Origin: Perkinsela sp. pyNocScin1
Taxonomy: Eukaryota; Euglenozoa; Kinetoplastea; Prokinetoplastida; Perkinselidae
Assembly: GCA_964019655.1 (NCBI GenBank)
Contig: CAXHTR010000003.1
Coordinates: forward strand, 546,825-610,824
Direction: 5' to 3'
DNA: 64,000 nucleotides
A model generated the notes under the pieces. It ran no database searches. It was not told where the DNA came from and worked only from the letters and a program-made list of their open reading frames with translations. The position numbers were made by a program, and so were the translations under genes. This document shows positions 9,593 to 19,117 of this stretch, in pieces (position 1 is the stretch's first letter; each line of letters opens with the position of its first letter).

Positions 9593-10822
9593 ATGAATGC
9601 TTTCAATCCAATAGACCGCTACCTGCAATGGGGCTTTCCCCATATTTCGGAAGTCGGTGGGTGGATAAATGGTGCTCACAGCCCGCTCCCATTTCTGGAG
9701 CATACGCCAAACAATTTGAAGCGCCTGATTAGACATGCGCAAGAGCTCTTTGTGAGTGAAGATATCATTCATGACTCTGGGTTCGAGTGTCTCTACTTCT
9801 TGGCTTTCGCACTGGAAAATTCAGAGCTAATTCTAAGGGATGCCATGCGAGCTTGTTGCTCAAGTTGTCCAGCGAGCCTTAGCATGCATTACATAAAGCA
9901 CAAAAGGCATAAACTTGCCGAAACGTGCTGCGAGCAAATGATAGCACTCTCAGATGCTGCACGTGCCCATTTACATGTAGTGTGCATGGCTGCACAAGTT
10001 CTACTGCTCAAACATCAACCTGCTAAGGGCTACGCGCTTATCGAGGAGCTTAATGCACTTGCATGCGACGTGCACATTCCAGTGATCGATATCGACGTGG
10101 ACTCTTCTGAAAAAGACAAGCATATGCCTTGTAGTACGCCGGAGTTCGCACAGAATTATTTACATTCACTTCCTGAAGCCTTACTCGTGATTCGTGCAAA
10201 ATGTGCACTCGAAATGTATACTCAGGAAGCAGCATGTGCTAAGCCCGAACTCCATTTAAACGCATATGATGTAGGCAGCGCCTGCTCGCCCATCTTTGTG
10301 GACACGTTACTGCAGATCGTGACTGAGATCTGCCTATTCGTGCTTCTTGAACGCAAACCAAAAGTGGGCACTATAAATTCGCTCTTCATATTCACTCGAG
10401 ACTCCCGAGATACAGATACTTTGGACTGCCGTCATCATGCTTTCGCCATTTTTATTTTCGATGTTTGCATCCGCTTCAAGCTTTACGACTTTGCACTGTT
10501 CTTTCTTACTCATCATACGGACGCTTTGGTTCGTTCAGTTGGTGAGATGAGCTTCACAATTGCGAAGCAAGAGATCACGAAGGCCAAAATGAACGACACA
10601 GTGTATGTCAAAAAGGAAATAGAGAGTGAAGTGATGCCGTTCCGACGGAATAGCTTCGCGCTGGGAAGATTTCGAATGATTAGAAACAAAATGATGATGG
10701 CTCTCCAGCGCTTGATAGCGTTTCTTTGGCTCTCTAAAGACGACTTCCCTTCAAAGCAGCATTTGTATCGTATCGTGAACCGCGCACAGAGCGCTATACG
10801 CGCGATAGCAAATTATGTATAG
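9593..10822 (+). CDS. Helical-repeat-like protein, function unknown
   Basis: A 409-residue protein with an ATG start. It is rich in Ala, Leu and Cys and looks like stacked helix pairs (for example LAETCCEQMIALSDAARAHLHVV), compatible with a TPR-like scaffold. A basic C-terminal stretch contains RNKMMMALQRLIAFLWL. No catalytic motif is seen. The gap to the following NOT2 gene is only 22 bp, one of the tightest in the window, so their transcripts probably overlap. Confidence 0.5.
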   Translation: MNAFNPIDRYLQWGFPHISEVGGWINGAHSPLPFLEHTPNNLKRLIRHAQELFVSEDIIHDSGFECLYFLAFALENSELILRDAMRACCSSCPASLSMHYIKHKRHKLAETCCEQMIALSDAARAHLHVVCMAAQVLLLKHQPAKGYALIEELNALACDVHIPVIDIDVDSSEKDKHMPCSTPEFAQNYLHSLPEALLVIRAKCALEMYTQEAACAKPELHLNAYDVGSACSPIFVDTLLQIVTEICLFVLLERKPKVGTINSLFIFTRDSRDTDTLDCRHHAFAIFIFDVCIRFKLYDFALFFLTHHTDALVRSVGEMSFTIAKQEITKAKMNDTVYVKKEIESEVMPFRRNSFALGRFRMIRNKMMMALQRLIAFLWLSKDDFPSKQHLYRIVNRAQSAIRAIANYV

Positions 10823-10844
10823 CATTCACTGACTACCCACTGGT

Positions 10845-11699
10845 ATGACGCTGGACCATTGCTTTTATGTGAATTTTTTTATCGCTCATATGCCCATTGA
10901 ACTAGAAAAGCCGAAGACACAGTTTGAGAACCCACCGAGCGATGAACTCACCGAAGATGACTTCGGTCTCCACGCCCTACGTGATATACTCTCTATGAAA
11001 TACGCAGATTTTACTTCATTTTCACTCGGGCAAGATATTCAAGCTCTCGGCCTTCCGATCAGTGGAGCCAGTAAGGAGAATTCCAAGACCTCTGAGCGCA
11101 AGGGAACGCAGCGCATGATACACCCCGAAAAGCTTATGTACCCGGCGTTTCATCACCTTTGGAGCAGTAACAATATTCCAGCTGATGCTTCCCAGCTTCT
11201 TGGTCCAACTTTTGCTACTGACATTAGCGCTAAATCCGAAGGTTTGCCATTCCGCGTTGATCAGCTTGCGAAACTTCACTTTGAGACGCTTCTCTACATC
11301 TTTTATTCATATCCGCAAGATGTTGTCCAGATGGCGGTGGCAGCAGAGCTCTATCGGCGCGAGTGGACGTACGATGTACCCAATAATCGTTGGTTTCTCG
11401 CTACATTGCAGTGCAGCGGGGCGATGAAATCGACAGAGTCTACAGATGAACTCGAGGGCGAAAGATCTCGTGTGTTTGATCCAGACACATGGACTTGTGA
11501 AATCAAGCCCATGAAGGCATGCTTTTCGAGTGAGAGCGAAAATCCCACAAGAGATTTCACAGCAGCTCTACGTTCAATTTCTAGTGGTGTCACACAAACA
11601 CCAGTAAGCTTTGGTCTCAAAGCGAAAACTCGGAACGACAGTGTCTCTGCAGATCACTTTATGGTTGATTCACATGGAAAATGTCATGGAAATACGTGA
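10845..11699 (+). CDS. NOT2: CCR4-NOT complex subunit NOT2 (CNOT2-like)
   Basis: Scaffold subunit of the CCR4-NOT deadenylase complex, which controls mRNA decay and translation. The NOT2/3/5 domain fills most of the 284 residues: EDDFGLHALRDILSMKYADFTSFSLGQDIQALGL near residues 40-70, then the conserved C-terminal box with LHFETLLYIFYSYPQDVVQMAVAAELYRREWTYD. FDPDTWTCEI, the usual aromatic NOT-box ending, follows. The protein is shorter than animal CNOT2 and lacks its long N-terminal tail, as expected for compact genomes. Translation could start at the first ATG or at the second (MPIELEKP), 15 codons later; the second gives a more typical N-terminus. Confidence 0.85.
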   Translation: MTLDHCFYVNFFIAHMPIELEKPKTQFENPPSDELTEDDFGLHALRDILSMKYADFTSFSLGQDIQALGLPISGASKENSKTSERKGTQRMIHPEKLMYPAFHHLWSSNNIPADASQLLGPTFATDISAKSEGLPFRVDQLAKLHFETLLYIFYSYPQDVVQMAVAAELYRREWTYDVPNNRWFLATLQCSGAMKSTESTDELEGERSRVFDPDTWTCEIKPMKACFSSESENPTRDFTAALRSISSGVTQTPVSFGLKAKTRNDSVSADHFMVDSHGKCHGNT

Positions 11700-11829
11700 A
11701 GGAATTCTGCCGACGTGATCAAATCATTTAACCAGGAAATCATGTCATTCATGACATGCATTTACTTTTGCCAGTCTAAGCCAAATTTTCTACGAGCGAT
11801 TCATTCTCATTTCTTTTACATCACATCGC

Positions 11830-13206
11830 ATGTCTTCCACTGCCCTTTCCATCGGAAAGACAATCATTCTTGATGATGTCGTCAACACAGAGCGTGTCGG
11901 TACACACTCTCACATTACTGGCCTCGGTCTTGACAAAAACCTTGCCCTTGTCAAAAGTGCCGAAGGTTTGATTGGTCAGCACAAAGCCCGCCAAGCTGCT
12001 GGCATAATTGTAAAAATGATCGAGGAACGCCGACTCGCTGGCCGCTGTGTGCTCATTGTTGGTCCGCCTAGCACAGGTAAGACGGCCCTGGCAACAGCGA
12101 TGGCCCACTCGCTTGGGCCATTGACGCCTTTCAATATGATCGCTGCCAGTGAAGTTTTCAGTCTCGAGATGTCAAAGACTGAGGCACTTACGCAAGCATT
12201 TCGCCGATCAATCGCGGTGGAGATTTCTGAAGAAACAGATGTGCTTGAAGGGGAAGTTGTTGAAATGGATTTTGAACGCCCAAGCAGCGACCCAACTGTT
12301 TCATCAAAAAAACATGGCTCAATCATACTCAAAACGGCAGATATGGAGAGCTCATATGATCTTGGTGGGAAGCTCATCGAAGCCCTTGAAAAACAAGGTG
12401 TTCATCCCGGTGATGTTGTGCTGATACATCGTGAAAACGGCAAGGTCAGTCGCCTTGGGCGCTCATATTCGCACGCGAAAGATTTTGACGTTCAGTCGCA
12501 AATCACTCGCTTCGTACCGTGCCCTAAGGGTGAGCTTGCGCATAAAAAGAGAATGACACATATGGTCTCCCTGCATGATGTTGATGTGATCAACTCGCGT
12601 CCACAAGGGTATGCAACTCTTTTCGCAGGGGACACTGGTGAAATCGCTGCCGAAATGCGGGATCAGATTGATGAGAAAATCGACGAATGGGCACAAGAGG
12701 GACGTGCTAGTGTATATCCTGGTGTGCTTTTTATTGATGAAGTCCATATGCTTGATATAGAATGCTTTAGCTGGCTAAACCGTGCACTTGAAAGTCCGCG
12801 GGCACCGCTCCTAATCCTTGCAACAAACAGGGACGTATCTACAATTCGCGGAAGCGACATGATTGGACCGTACGGTATCCCTGCAGATATGCTCGATCGC
12901 TCTCTCATCATCACAACTGAAAAGTATTCGATTGACGAAGTCCAGCAAATTATAAAGCTGCGAGCAAATGAAGAATGTGTCGATTTAGAAATTGAAGCAT
13001 TGGATGAGCTTGGTAAAATTGCGCAAGAAACATCTCTGCGCTATGCCTTACAGCTAATGACAACGGGAAGTATCTCCATGGATAATCACAACCGAAAAAG
13101 GATCGCGCTTGAAGACATCTGCGAGGTTCGTAAGCTATTCCTCGACGTTAGCCAGTCAGCCAAATACCTCAAAGAGCCGCCCAATATGTCAAAAAGCTTG
13201 GAGTAG
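11830..13206 (+). CDS. RVB2: RuvB-like AAA+ ATPase 2 (reptin)
   Basis: An AAA+ ATPase that forms hetero-hexamers or dodecamers with RVB1 in the INO80, SWR1 and TIP60 remodellers, the R2TP chaperone and snoRNP assembly. The N-terminal signature HSHITGLGLD is followed by Walker A GPPSTGKT at residues 78-85 and FSLEMSKTEALTQAFRRSI. That phrase identifies RVB2 rather than RVB1. The OB-fold insertion comes next, then Walker B FIDEVHML with D303 and E304, and the sensor LATNRD. Walker A has Ser where Gly is usual, which still fits the general P-loop. The 458-residue length matches the family. The window also holds a DMAP1-like SWR1/NuA4 subunit, a functional partner. Confidence 0.95.
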   Translation: MSSTALSIGKTIILDDVVNTERVGTHSHITGLGLDKNLALVKSAEGLIGQHKARQAAGIIVKMIEERRLAGRCVLIVGPPSTGKTALATAMAHSLGPLTPFNMIAASEVFSLEMSKTEALTQAFRRSIAVEISEETDVLEGEVVEMDFERPSSDPTVSSKKHGSIILKTADMESSYDLGGKLIEALEKQGVHPGDVVLIHRENGKVSRLGRSYSHAKDFDVQSQITRFVPCPKGELAHKKRMTHMVSLHDVDVINSRPQGYATLFAGDTGEIAAEMRDQIDEKIDEWAQEGRASVYPGVLFIDEVHMLDIECFSWLNRALESPRAPLLILATNRDVSTIRGSDMIGPYGIPADMLDRSLIITTEKYSIDEVQQIIKLRANEECVDLEIEALDELGKIAQETSLRYALQLMTTGSISMDNHNRKRIALEDICEVRKLFLDVSQSAKYLKEPPNMSKSLE

Positions 13207-13283
13207 CTAGTTGTTACATACCTCTGCGTTGTGCTTTATGCTTTTCTTTATATACCGCCAATTCTGATCAAGTCTATTCAAGA

Positions 13284-14477
13284 ATGAGTAAAGCAGTTAT
13301 CAAAAATGCTGCAAAAGTGACCACACCTTTAGTTTTTGGTCCCCATCTACACAACCCTGCACAGATGGCGAAATTCGATATTCTACACACACCGCAGCGC
13401 GAGCCCCAGACATTTCGCGATCGCTGTAACGAACGCATACGCCAGATAATCGAGGGAAAAGCAACCCTCTCAGATACTGGCCGTGTACGCATTCCGCAGC
13501 TTAAGTATGGTCCATGGGAGACCGGATCTTTGTCGCAAAACTATCGTCGGCTTAACCGCAAATGGGCGTTCATCTTCTTCATTCTTTTCGTCCTTGACCG
13601 CTTATACGCAAATTATACTGACTTTTGCGATGCTGTGTTCTATGCCCTTTCAAATAATGAAATTCAGAGACACCGTGCTCCGTTCCTTTCTTACCTCCTC
13701 TCCCGCCTGCCCGGCTATGGAGATGAAGCAAACATCTATAAGATTGTTGAGCGTGTCAACCGATTGCAGGCGAAGGAGTTCATAAGGTCAGTTCGTATGG
13801 TACCTTATGGGGCACTTGGTACACAGCTAAATGAAGGAAGCAAGGAAATGCTTACCGTTGCGCGTCCACCCGACCATTCCACCCTTACCGTGGATGCTAT
13901 ACCTTTGCAAGCACTCGTGGATGATGACTTCCTTCCTGGCGCAGCGCAGGACCTGCGCCACTGGCTGCGTAGTATGTCAGGCAACGCGACCCATGAAGTG
14001 GACTTTGTTTTTGTTGATGCGGCGAAAGCTCGCATTGGTGATTGTTTCCTGAAAACCTACGGTGAGAACACTATTGCGCACTGCATTGTGCCAGATTTTC
14101 GTGAGGGACTTTGGACTAAGTCGGGTGCAATCGATACGCTATCGATGTGCTACGCGAATATTTTAGAGCTGTTCGCTTCGCAAACAAACTGCTGTGACCG
14201 TTTGCGACTACCCATTTTATCTGCCGGGCTTCTTGCTGGCCCGGAGCTCATCGAAGACTTTCCTAATATCACAATCGAGGCACTTATCCGTGCGTTTACT
14301 CAGCTGAAGACCGCTGAGCAAGAGACTCTCCTCATGCGCATTAAAAAGCAACATGACAAAGATGGTAATCAGTTGCTCTTGAGAAATGATAAGTGCGTCG
14401 ATTTGTGTATTTTTGCTGAGCGTGAATGGCAGTGGTACAATAATTCAAGGGATACACTATCAGAAAGAATTTATTGA
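13284..14477 (+). CDS. Unknown protein, possible macro-like C-terminal domain
   Basis: A 397-residue protein with an ATG start, 77 bp after RVB2. One hydrophobic stretch (WAFIFFILFVLDRLYANY, about residues 92-110) could be a buried helix or membrane segment. The C-terminal half alternates strand-like and helix-like runs: VDFVFVDAAKARIGDCFLKTYG, then IAHCIVPDF, then LPILSAGLLAGPELI. That order resembles a macrodomain (ADP-ribose binding), where an LPxxSxGxxG loop contacts the ligand. The match is weak and I would not assign a function. Confidence 0.45.
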   Translation: MSKAVIKNAAKVTTPLVFGPHLHNPAQMAKFDILHTPQREPQTFRDRCNERIRQIIEGKATLSDTGRVRIPQLKYGPWETGSLSQNYRRLNRKWAFIFFILFVLDRLYANYTDFCDAVFYALSNNEIQRHRAPFLSYLLSRLPGYGDEANIYKIVERVNRLQAKEFIRSVRMVPYGALGTQLNEGSKEMLTVARPPDHSTLTVDAIPLQALVDDDFLPGAAQDLRHWLRSMSGNATHEVDFVFVDAAKARIGDCFLKTYGENTIAHCIVPDFREGLWTKSGAIDTLSMCYANILELFASQTNCCDRLRLPILSAGLLAGPELIEDFPNITIEALIRAFTQLKTAEQETLLMRIKKQHDKDGNQLLLRNDKCVDLCIFAEREWQWYNNSRDTLSERIY

Positions 14478-14492
14478 ATCTGGCGGGGTAGA

Positions 14493-14505
14493 GGGGGGGG
14501 GGGGG
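14493..14505. repeat. Poly-G run of 13
   Basis: Thirteen consecutive G on the plus strand, 16 bases after the stop of the preceding gene, with further GGGG just before it. Such runs can form G-quadruplexes and are also common assembly or sequencing error sites. A similar run of 12 lies at 48562-48573. Confidence 0.8.
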
Positions 14506-14778
14506 ACAATTACGAGCACCTCCTCACTTTCACTTAAGAGAATTGCATACATCTAGATATTATTGGCTTCAATGTCATTGTTGAGTAGCTTTCGTATTCG
14601 TATTTCAAGGGAAAAATTAAATGATGTAGATCAGTTGAGTTAATTTGTGACAGGTTAGGCTAGGTCTTTTAAGAGACCATTTTTTTCGAGATGAAAATGG
14701 TGAAGATTGTCCAAGATTATTGAGCTACCTTTGGAGGAAATCGTTTATTTTTTAATTTGTTACATCCCATTCCAAAAA

Positions 14779-16044
14779 ATGTCATTTACCGAGTTTAGCC
14801 CGACGTTATTCGGCTTGCCGGCGGACTTCAAGCTAACAGCATTTTCTACGTATCGTGGTTGAGGCTGTAAGGTCCCAAAGCACACCCTCGACCGCGCCTT
14901 ACGTTTTTGTAATATCCACTTCGAATCTCGTTCAAGCTACAGCGTCGCAGCTGCACCCTTGAACTCCCTTGACTGTGCCATTACGCCACTCCCGCAAAGC
15001 AATGGTGCTCTCGAGCAGATACTGCTCAGCAGCACCGACTTTTTCTTTCCACTCATTGATGACCCCTATCTCCAAGGCATTATTGCATGTGCCAATGTTT
15101 TCTCCGATCTCTATGCGCTTGGTGCAACACGCATTGATAGTGTCTTAATGATTCTCGGTATAACCGATTGTATTGAGAGTACCACCAATCGAGAAACTAT
15201 TATGAAGCTACTTATGGCAGGATTTTGTGAAGGTGCTCAACGCGCTGGTGCATACGTTGGTGGTGGACAGACAATTCGAAACCGCTCACCCATCATCGGT
15301 GGTGTCGCCAGTTCCGTCATACCGAGGGAGTCGCTAATTCGTAATGATAGCATAAGGCCAGGTAATATTCTTGTGCTTACCAAACCTCTGGGGACAGACT
15401 ATGCTGTCCGGAGTCACGTTAGCTCACCAAGCAACAACACTTTTGAAGCTTATGAGACTGCAGTACGGTCTATGGCCCATTTGAACCTCGCCGCTGCGCA
15501 AGCTATGGCCCTTAGTGATGTTACTGGAGCGACAGATGTCACCGGTTTCGGGCTGCTTGGCCATGCTGCAAGCCTCGCGAATGTTCAAAAATGCCAAGTT
15601 TCGTTCCGTTTCTTTCTCTTGCCGCTCATCGCTGGCACAGATCGTTTAATCATAGACGGTAAGGAAATTCTGAATTCTAAGCTTCTCTCTGGAAGTGCTG
15701 CTGAAACCTCGGGTGGCTTGCTCGTGGCGTTATCCAATGTTTCAGAGGCTGAAAAATTTATAGAGGCCGTGGAGAAAATTGGGGGTACCAAGTCATGGAT
15801 TGTCGGGAAAGTTGAAAAAAAAAGGAATGAAGCTGAAAGTGCTTACATAGAGCACAAAATCACAGATAATGATCTTCTCTCGCGATATGTGAATTGCGGG
15901 TTACGCATTGTACCAGCATCCTCATCCAGCTCCATTGGTATTCTCGACATAACTACAAATATGATGTTTCTGAAAACATGCCTTGATTCACCGTGTGAAT
16001 ATGATCAAATAGCTATAGCTACGAGACTACGTGCTGAACAATGA
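14779..16044 (+). CDS. SelD: Selenophosphate synthetase, itself a selenoprotein (in-frame TGA)
   Basis: Makes selenophosphate from selenide and ATP, the selenium donor for selenocysteine. From the ATG at 14779 the frame is open to 16044 except for one TGA at 14860-14862, codon 28. That TGA lies in the active-site motif, read as YRG-Sec-GCKVP, which matches the family's catalytic (C/U)GCK site; in SEPHS2-type enzymes this residue is Sec or Cys. After it come STDFFFPLIDDPYLQG, ANVFSDLYALGATRID and VGGGQTIRN...IIGGVA, the classic AIRS-superfamily blocks. Total length is 421 residues, normal for the family. A frame starting after the TGA would lack the catalytic residue and the P-loop-like segment. 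A SECIS-type hairpin lies just downstream. Confidence 0.93.
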
Positions 16045-16066
16045 CTTTTGATTGATGCATGAACTT

Positions 16067-16125
16067 CTACCTTTGTGACTTGCACGTGCTCAATATCGAT
16101 AGATACGCGCGTGTGATGATGGTAC
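16067..16125 (+). promoter_or_regulatory. Candidate SECIS element in 3' UTR of SelD
   Basis: The eukaryotic SECIS core is present 30 bp after the SelD stop. The 5' quartet GTGA is at 16075-16078 and the 3' quartet TGAT at 16114-16117. An unpaired AA (16092-16093) lies 13 nucleotides after the 5' quartet, within the normal 11-14. The lower helix pairs TACC (16068-16071) with GGTA (16121-16124), plus two pairs next to the core. The upper helix pairs TGC and CGTG with GCGCG and CACG-like partners, with two mismatches. Form 1 or form 2 cannot be decided by eye. Confidence 0.75.
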
Positions 16126-16232
16126 CCACTCTGCGTCGTTAAATCACTGCTTTGGGACCTATGTAGCAATGCCTACATACGTACTTTATCATCAAATTAT
16201 TTTCCTCATTTTTTTCTTGAATAAAATAAACT

Positions 16233-18242
16233 ATGCAGTTACCAGCTGATCCGCTTGGTGATTTCTTGTCAAGGCCCCAGGCCCCATCTTTTACAGTGCA
16301 CCTTACAGACCTTCGAAGGCTCCACCAGTACCTATGCGACCCTGAAACTGCTACGCGAATCGAACAGGCAAATACACAGGCTACCTACAGTAAAAATCTT
16401 GAAAAGCTTCTCGAAATAACATCTGCTTCACTCTTCCCTGGTAAAGATGTACCTTTTCCATCAACGTTTCAAGAAACTGTGCTTATGTATACCTATCTGA
16501 CCTTGCTCGATAGCCTTTGTGACGACAGTAGGTTACGTTGCAACTTTGCATCCAAATGGCTCCAGATGGCCTTTCGACTCCTTGACGCTTCAGTAGTGTC
16601 TGATGAACGCGATGCGCCGACACAGGTCCTGGAAGCATCGGCTAAGCGCTTGCCCTATTTCCTTTCCCGTGCATGCTGCGCTGTGATCGTCAACATTGCA
16701 AAATTTTCTGATAGTCATGAGTATTTCACGGATCTCACAGTACCTGCTAGATGCATTCGATACAGTTCGGACATTTATCTCCAGCTCCAGTGCTGCGAAG
16801 TCCTCTTCTGCGTTTCGCGTTCAGTGCCTGATGCGCTAGAGGCTACACGGTCTATAATAGGAACGAACGCCGTCTCGAGCCTTCAGAATCTCGGAACTAC
16901 CCCCCGGGTGCTCTTTGACATGTGTGAAATCATTCGACGCGTGCCTTCACGCTGGGGTGATAACAAAACCGAGCCCAACAACGCCGCTCTATGCGTCATC
17001 CATGCGAGCGAAATCGTTGTTCCTCCGATTATGGTAAGTTTAGATGCATCGAATGAGCAGAAGCTCTGGTACAAGCACAAAGCGCTTGATGGCGGGCTTA
17101 TGAATGTTTTCTTTGGGAAAACAATGCTTGTCCTCGATTGGAAAGATGAGCCAGATCTGACTATTCCATACGCTGCGATCAAGGCCATTAAACTGAACCG
17201 CAATAAACAGCTTGTGATCCGGCTCAGTGACGTGCCATTTTCTTTTCGCGCGATCTACGATGAAATGGCCCATCGTCTTACGAAAGCAGGTGTGCCAAGG
17301 GAGAATATCGTCCATTTGAGTCGTGCAGACAATATTCCACTGCGATTCGCCTCCATTCAAGAGCAAAGCAGCTCTTCTGATGCTAAGGACTGTGCTCACG
17401 ACTTACCGGAAGTAATTGTTAGTATCACCCATGATGAGTACCGCAAGATGCGTGACGCGAAAGTCCAGCAATGGATCACGGCTGAAATTGCAAGAGCGAA
17501 GGCAGATACCGTTGTCGATCCTCCACTTACGCCGATCAAAGAAACCATGTCGACTGCGGAGGAAGGGCAAGCAGTTGAACCAATTGTCTTATCCGTGGAG
17601 GAGCCAATCGAGACTCACCACGAGCCCTCTGAGTCTGTCCGTATTACACCTGAGCCGACAAAGCCATCAAATATCGATTTCATGCCTATGCTCACCATGC
17701 AGTCATTGTCTTACAATGACGAGATTGATCCGCTGCTCGATGAGCTCAAACACATGGTCACACAGAAGGTTGAACTTCGACATCAGGAAGGCCAACGCGT
17801 TCTCAGTGAGGCGAAGAGTCATATTGAGACTGTGATCGCCGGCTTCCGCGAGCGTGATGAGCAACGCTTTGCGAAGCTTAGTGCTGAGCTTATTCAACAG
17901 ATCGAAGCTATGCGGAAATCCCAGCGGACGATGCAGGGGCGCATGTCTGGTTTTATCGAAAAACTCAATCTTGATGTACGCGCGATGGCTGAGCAAAGCA
18001 AGATTATAGAAGACCAGTGTACAGTTGCAGGTGTCGAAGTTACACAGTGTGTCGAGGTCATGCGACTTAAGCGTGAGGGTCAGTTAGACTCTGTCAAGGA
18101 CTCTGTGAATGCTAGCATGCGCTCTCTCGATGCTAAAATACATGCGGCTGTTTCATCGACCAATCCACTGCGTTTTATGACACAATTTATGGCGCAGGTG
18201 AGCAGCCGCACGAAAAAACATGAACTTCACGGAAAGGACTGA
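16233..18242 (+). CDS. Large protein, possibly SYCP2-like (ARM-like, PH-like, coiled coil)
   Basis: A 669-residue protein with an ATG start. Residues 1-240 look like an all-helical ARM-type repeat region. Residues about 255-350 (from ASEIVVPPIMVSLD through LVLDWKDEPDLTIPYAAIKAIKLNRNKQLVIRL) look like a beta-rich PH or SPT16M-like domain. A Pro/Glu-rich linker follows, and residues 500-640 form a coiled coil (for example RHQEGQRVLSEAKSHIETVIAGFRERD). This order of ARM-like, PH-like, linker and coiled coil resembles the meiotic axis protein SYCP2/Red1 class. The likeness is of architecture and a few hydrophobic patterns only. Confidence 0.5.
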   Translation: MQLPADPLGDFLSRPQAPSFTVHLTDLRRLHQYLCDPETATRIEQANTQATYSKNLEKLLEITSASLFPGKDVPFPSTFQETVLMYTYLTLLDSLCDDSRLRCNFASKWLQMAFRLLDASVVSDERDAPTQVLEASAKRLPYFLSRACCAVIVNIAKFSDSHEYFTDLTVPARCIRYSSDIYLQLQCCEVLFCVSRSVPDALEATRSIIGTNAVSSLQNLGTTPRVLFDMCEIIRRVPSRWGDNKTEPNNAALCVIHASEIVVPPIMVSLDASNEQKLWYKHKALDGGLMNVFFGKTMLVLDWKDEPDLTIPYAAIKAIKLNRNKQLVIRLSDVPFSFRAIYDEMAHRLTKAGVPRENIVHLSRADNIPLRFASIQEQSSSSDAKDCAHDLPEVIVSITHDEYRKMRDAKVQQWITAEIARAKADTVVDPPLTPIKETMSTAEEGQAVEPIVLSVEEPIETHHEPSESVRITPEPTKPSNIDFMPMLTMQSLSYNDEIDPLLDELKHMVTQKVELRHQEGQRVLSEAKSHIETVIAGFRERDEQRFAKLSAELIQQIEAMRKSQRTMQGRMSGFIEKLNLDVRAMAEQSKIIEDQCTVAGVEVTQCVEVMRLKREGQLDSVKDSVNASMRSLDAKIHAAVSSTNPLRFMTQFMAQVSSRTKKHELHGKD

Positions 18243-18487
18243 GTTCATGTACGTTCGTCATGTCAAGCGCTCTTATGTGTGCAGCTTACGAATGTGCCAA
18301 GCAGTAGCATCATTTTCAAGGTGATCAAATTATCCTTCTGACAAGGCAAACACAAATGGCCCAAGAATGAGTTTTGTCACCCAGCATCAACCAAATAGCT
18401 TTTCTTCATGTAAATGAGCCCAGTATTATTTGACTTTTCTCTAGCCCTGTACTCACTTTTTAATTGAGTAATTTCACCGATGCTGCT

Positions 18488-19117
18488 ATGTTGCGCCACA
18501 CCTATTTGTGCCACAAATTCGCCACCTTCCGTAAGGGTAAGCCACACCGTCTGAGCCGCCACCGCGATCACCCGCTAGGCGAGATTTGCTATAATGAGGT
18601 TTCTGCGCACTACATTGATCGCGCAAGTCAGAACTGGTGGATCATCGATGCGGCAGGCATGCAAATGTCGAGCCTCGTGAAAACAATATCGTACTATATC
18701 CAAGGCCGTCATCGCGTCGATTTCCAGCAGGGAATGCTGATGGGTGACCACGTTGTTGTTCTGAACTGCAAAGACGCCATACTTGTCGGTGAAGAGGCTA
18801 TCCGTGTGCCTGTGCAATGGAATTCGCGCTATCCAGGTGGAAAATATCGCATCCGCTGCTCAGAAATGTACGACCGGGACCCATGCATGCTTGTCTTCTA
18901 CTTTCTGATGCGTGAAATAAAGGAGCGTGGCTGGAATAAGGCAGAACATCTCTACAAAGGCCATATAGAAAAGGCCTGGCTGTATACAGACCACATTCAC
19001 CCACACGTGGATCAAAACCCACGACCTGTATCCTGGACTGACAACTGTCCTTTTTACCGGAAGTGGGCTTCGCCCGATAACCAGTCACGCTGGCATCCAA
19101 ACGTACAAATGCGCTGA
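18488..19117 (+). CDS. Mitochondrial large-subunit ribosomal protein uL13m
   Basis: Component of the mitochondrial large ribosomal subunit. The uL13 core is visible: WWIIDAAGMQMSSLVKTISYYIQGRHRVDF (the family W-x-x-x-D-A-x-G start), then GDHVVVLNCKDAILVGEE, then YPGGKYRIRCSEMYDRDPCMLV. The tail IHPHVDQNPRP is characteristic of mitochondrial and bacterial L13 relatives. The N-terminal 45 residues are basic and could include the targeting peptide. The frame is open upstream to a TTG at 18464, but the first ATG is 18488, giving 209 residues. Confidence 0.85.
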   Translation: MLRHTYLCHKFATFRKGKPHRLSRHRDHPLGEICYNEVSAHYIDRASQNWWIIDAAGMQMSSLVKTISYYIQGRHRVDFQQGMLMGDHVVVLNCKDAILVGEEAIRVPVQWNSRYPGGKYRIRCSEMYDRDPCMLVFYFLMREIKERGWNKAEHLYKGHIEKAWLYTDHIHPHVDQNPRPVSWTDNCPFYRKWASPDNQSRWHPNVQMR

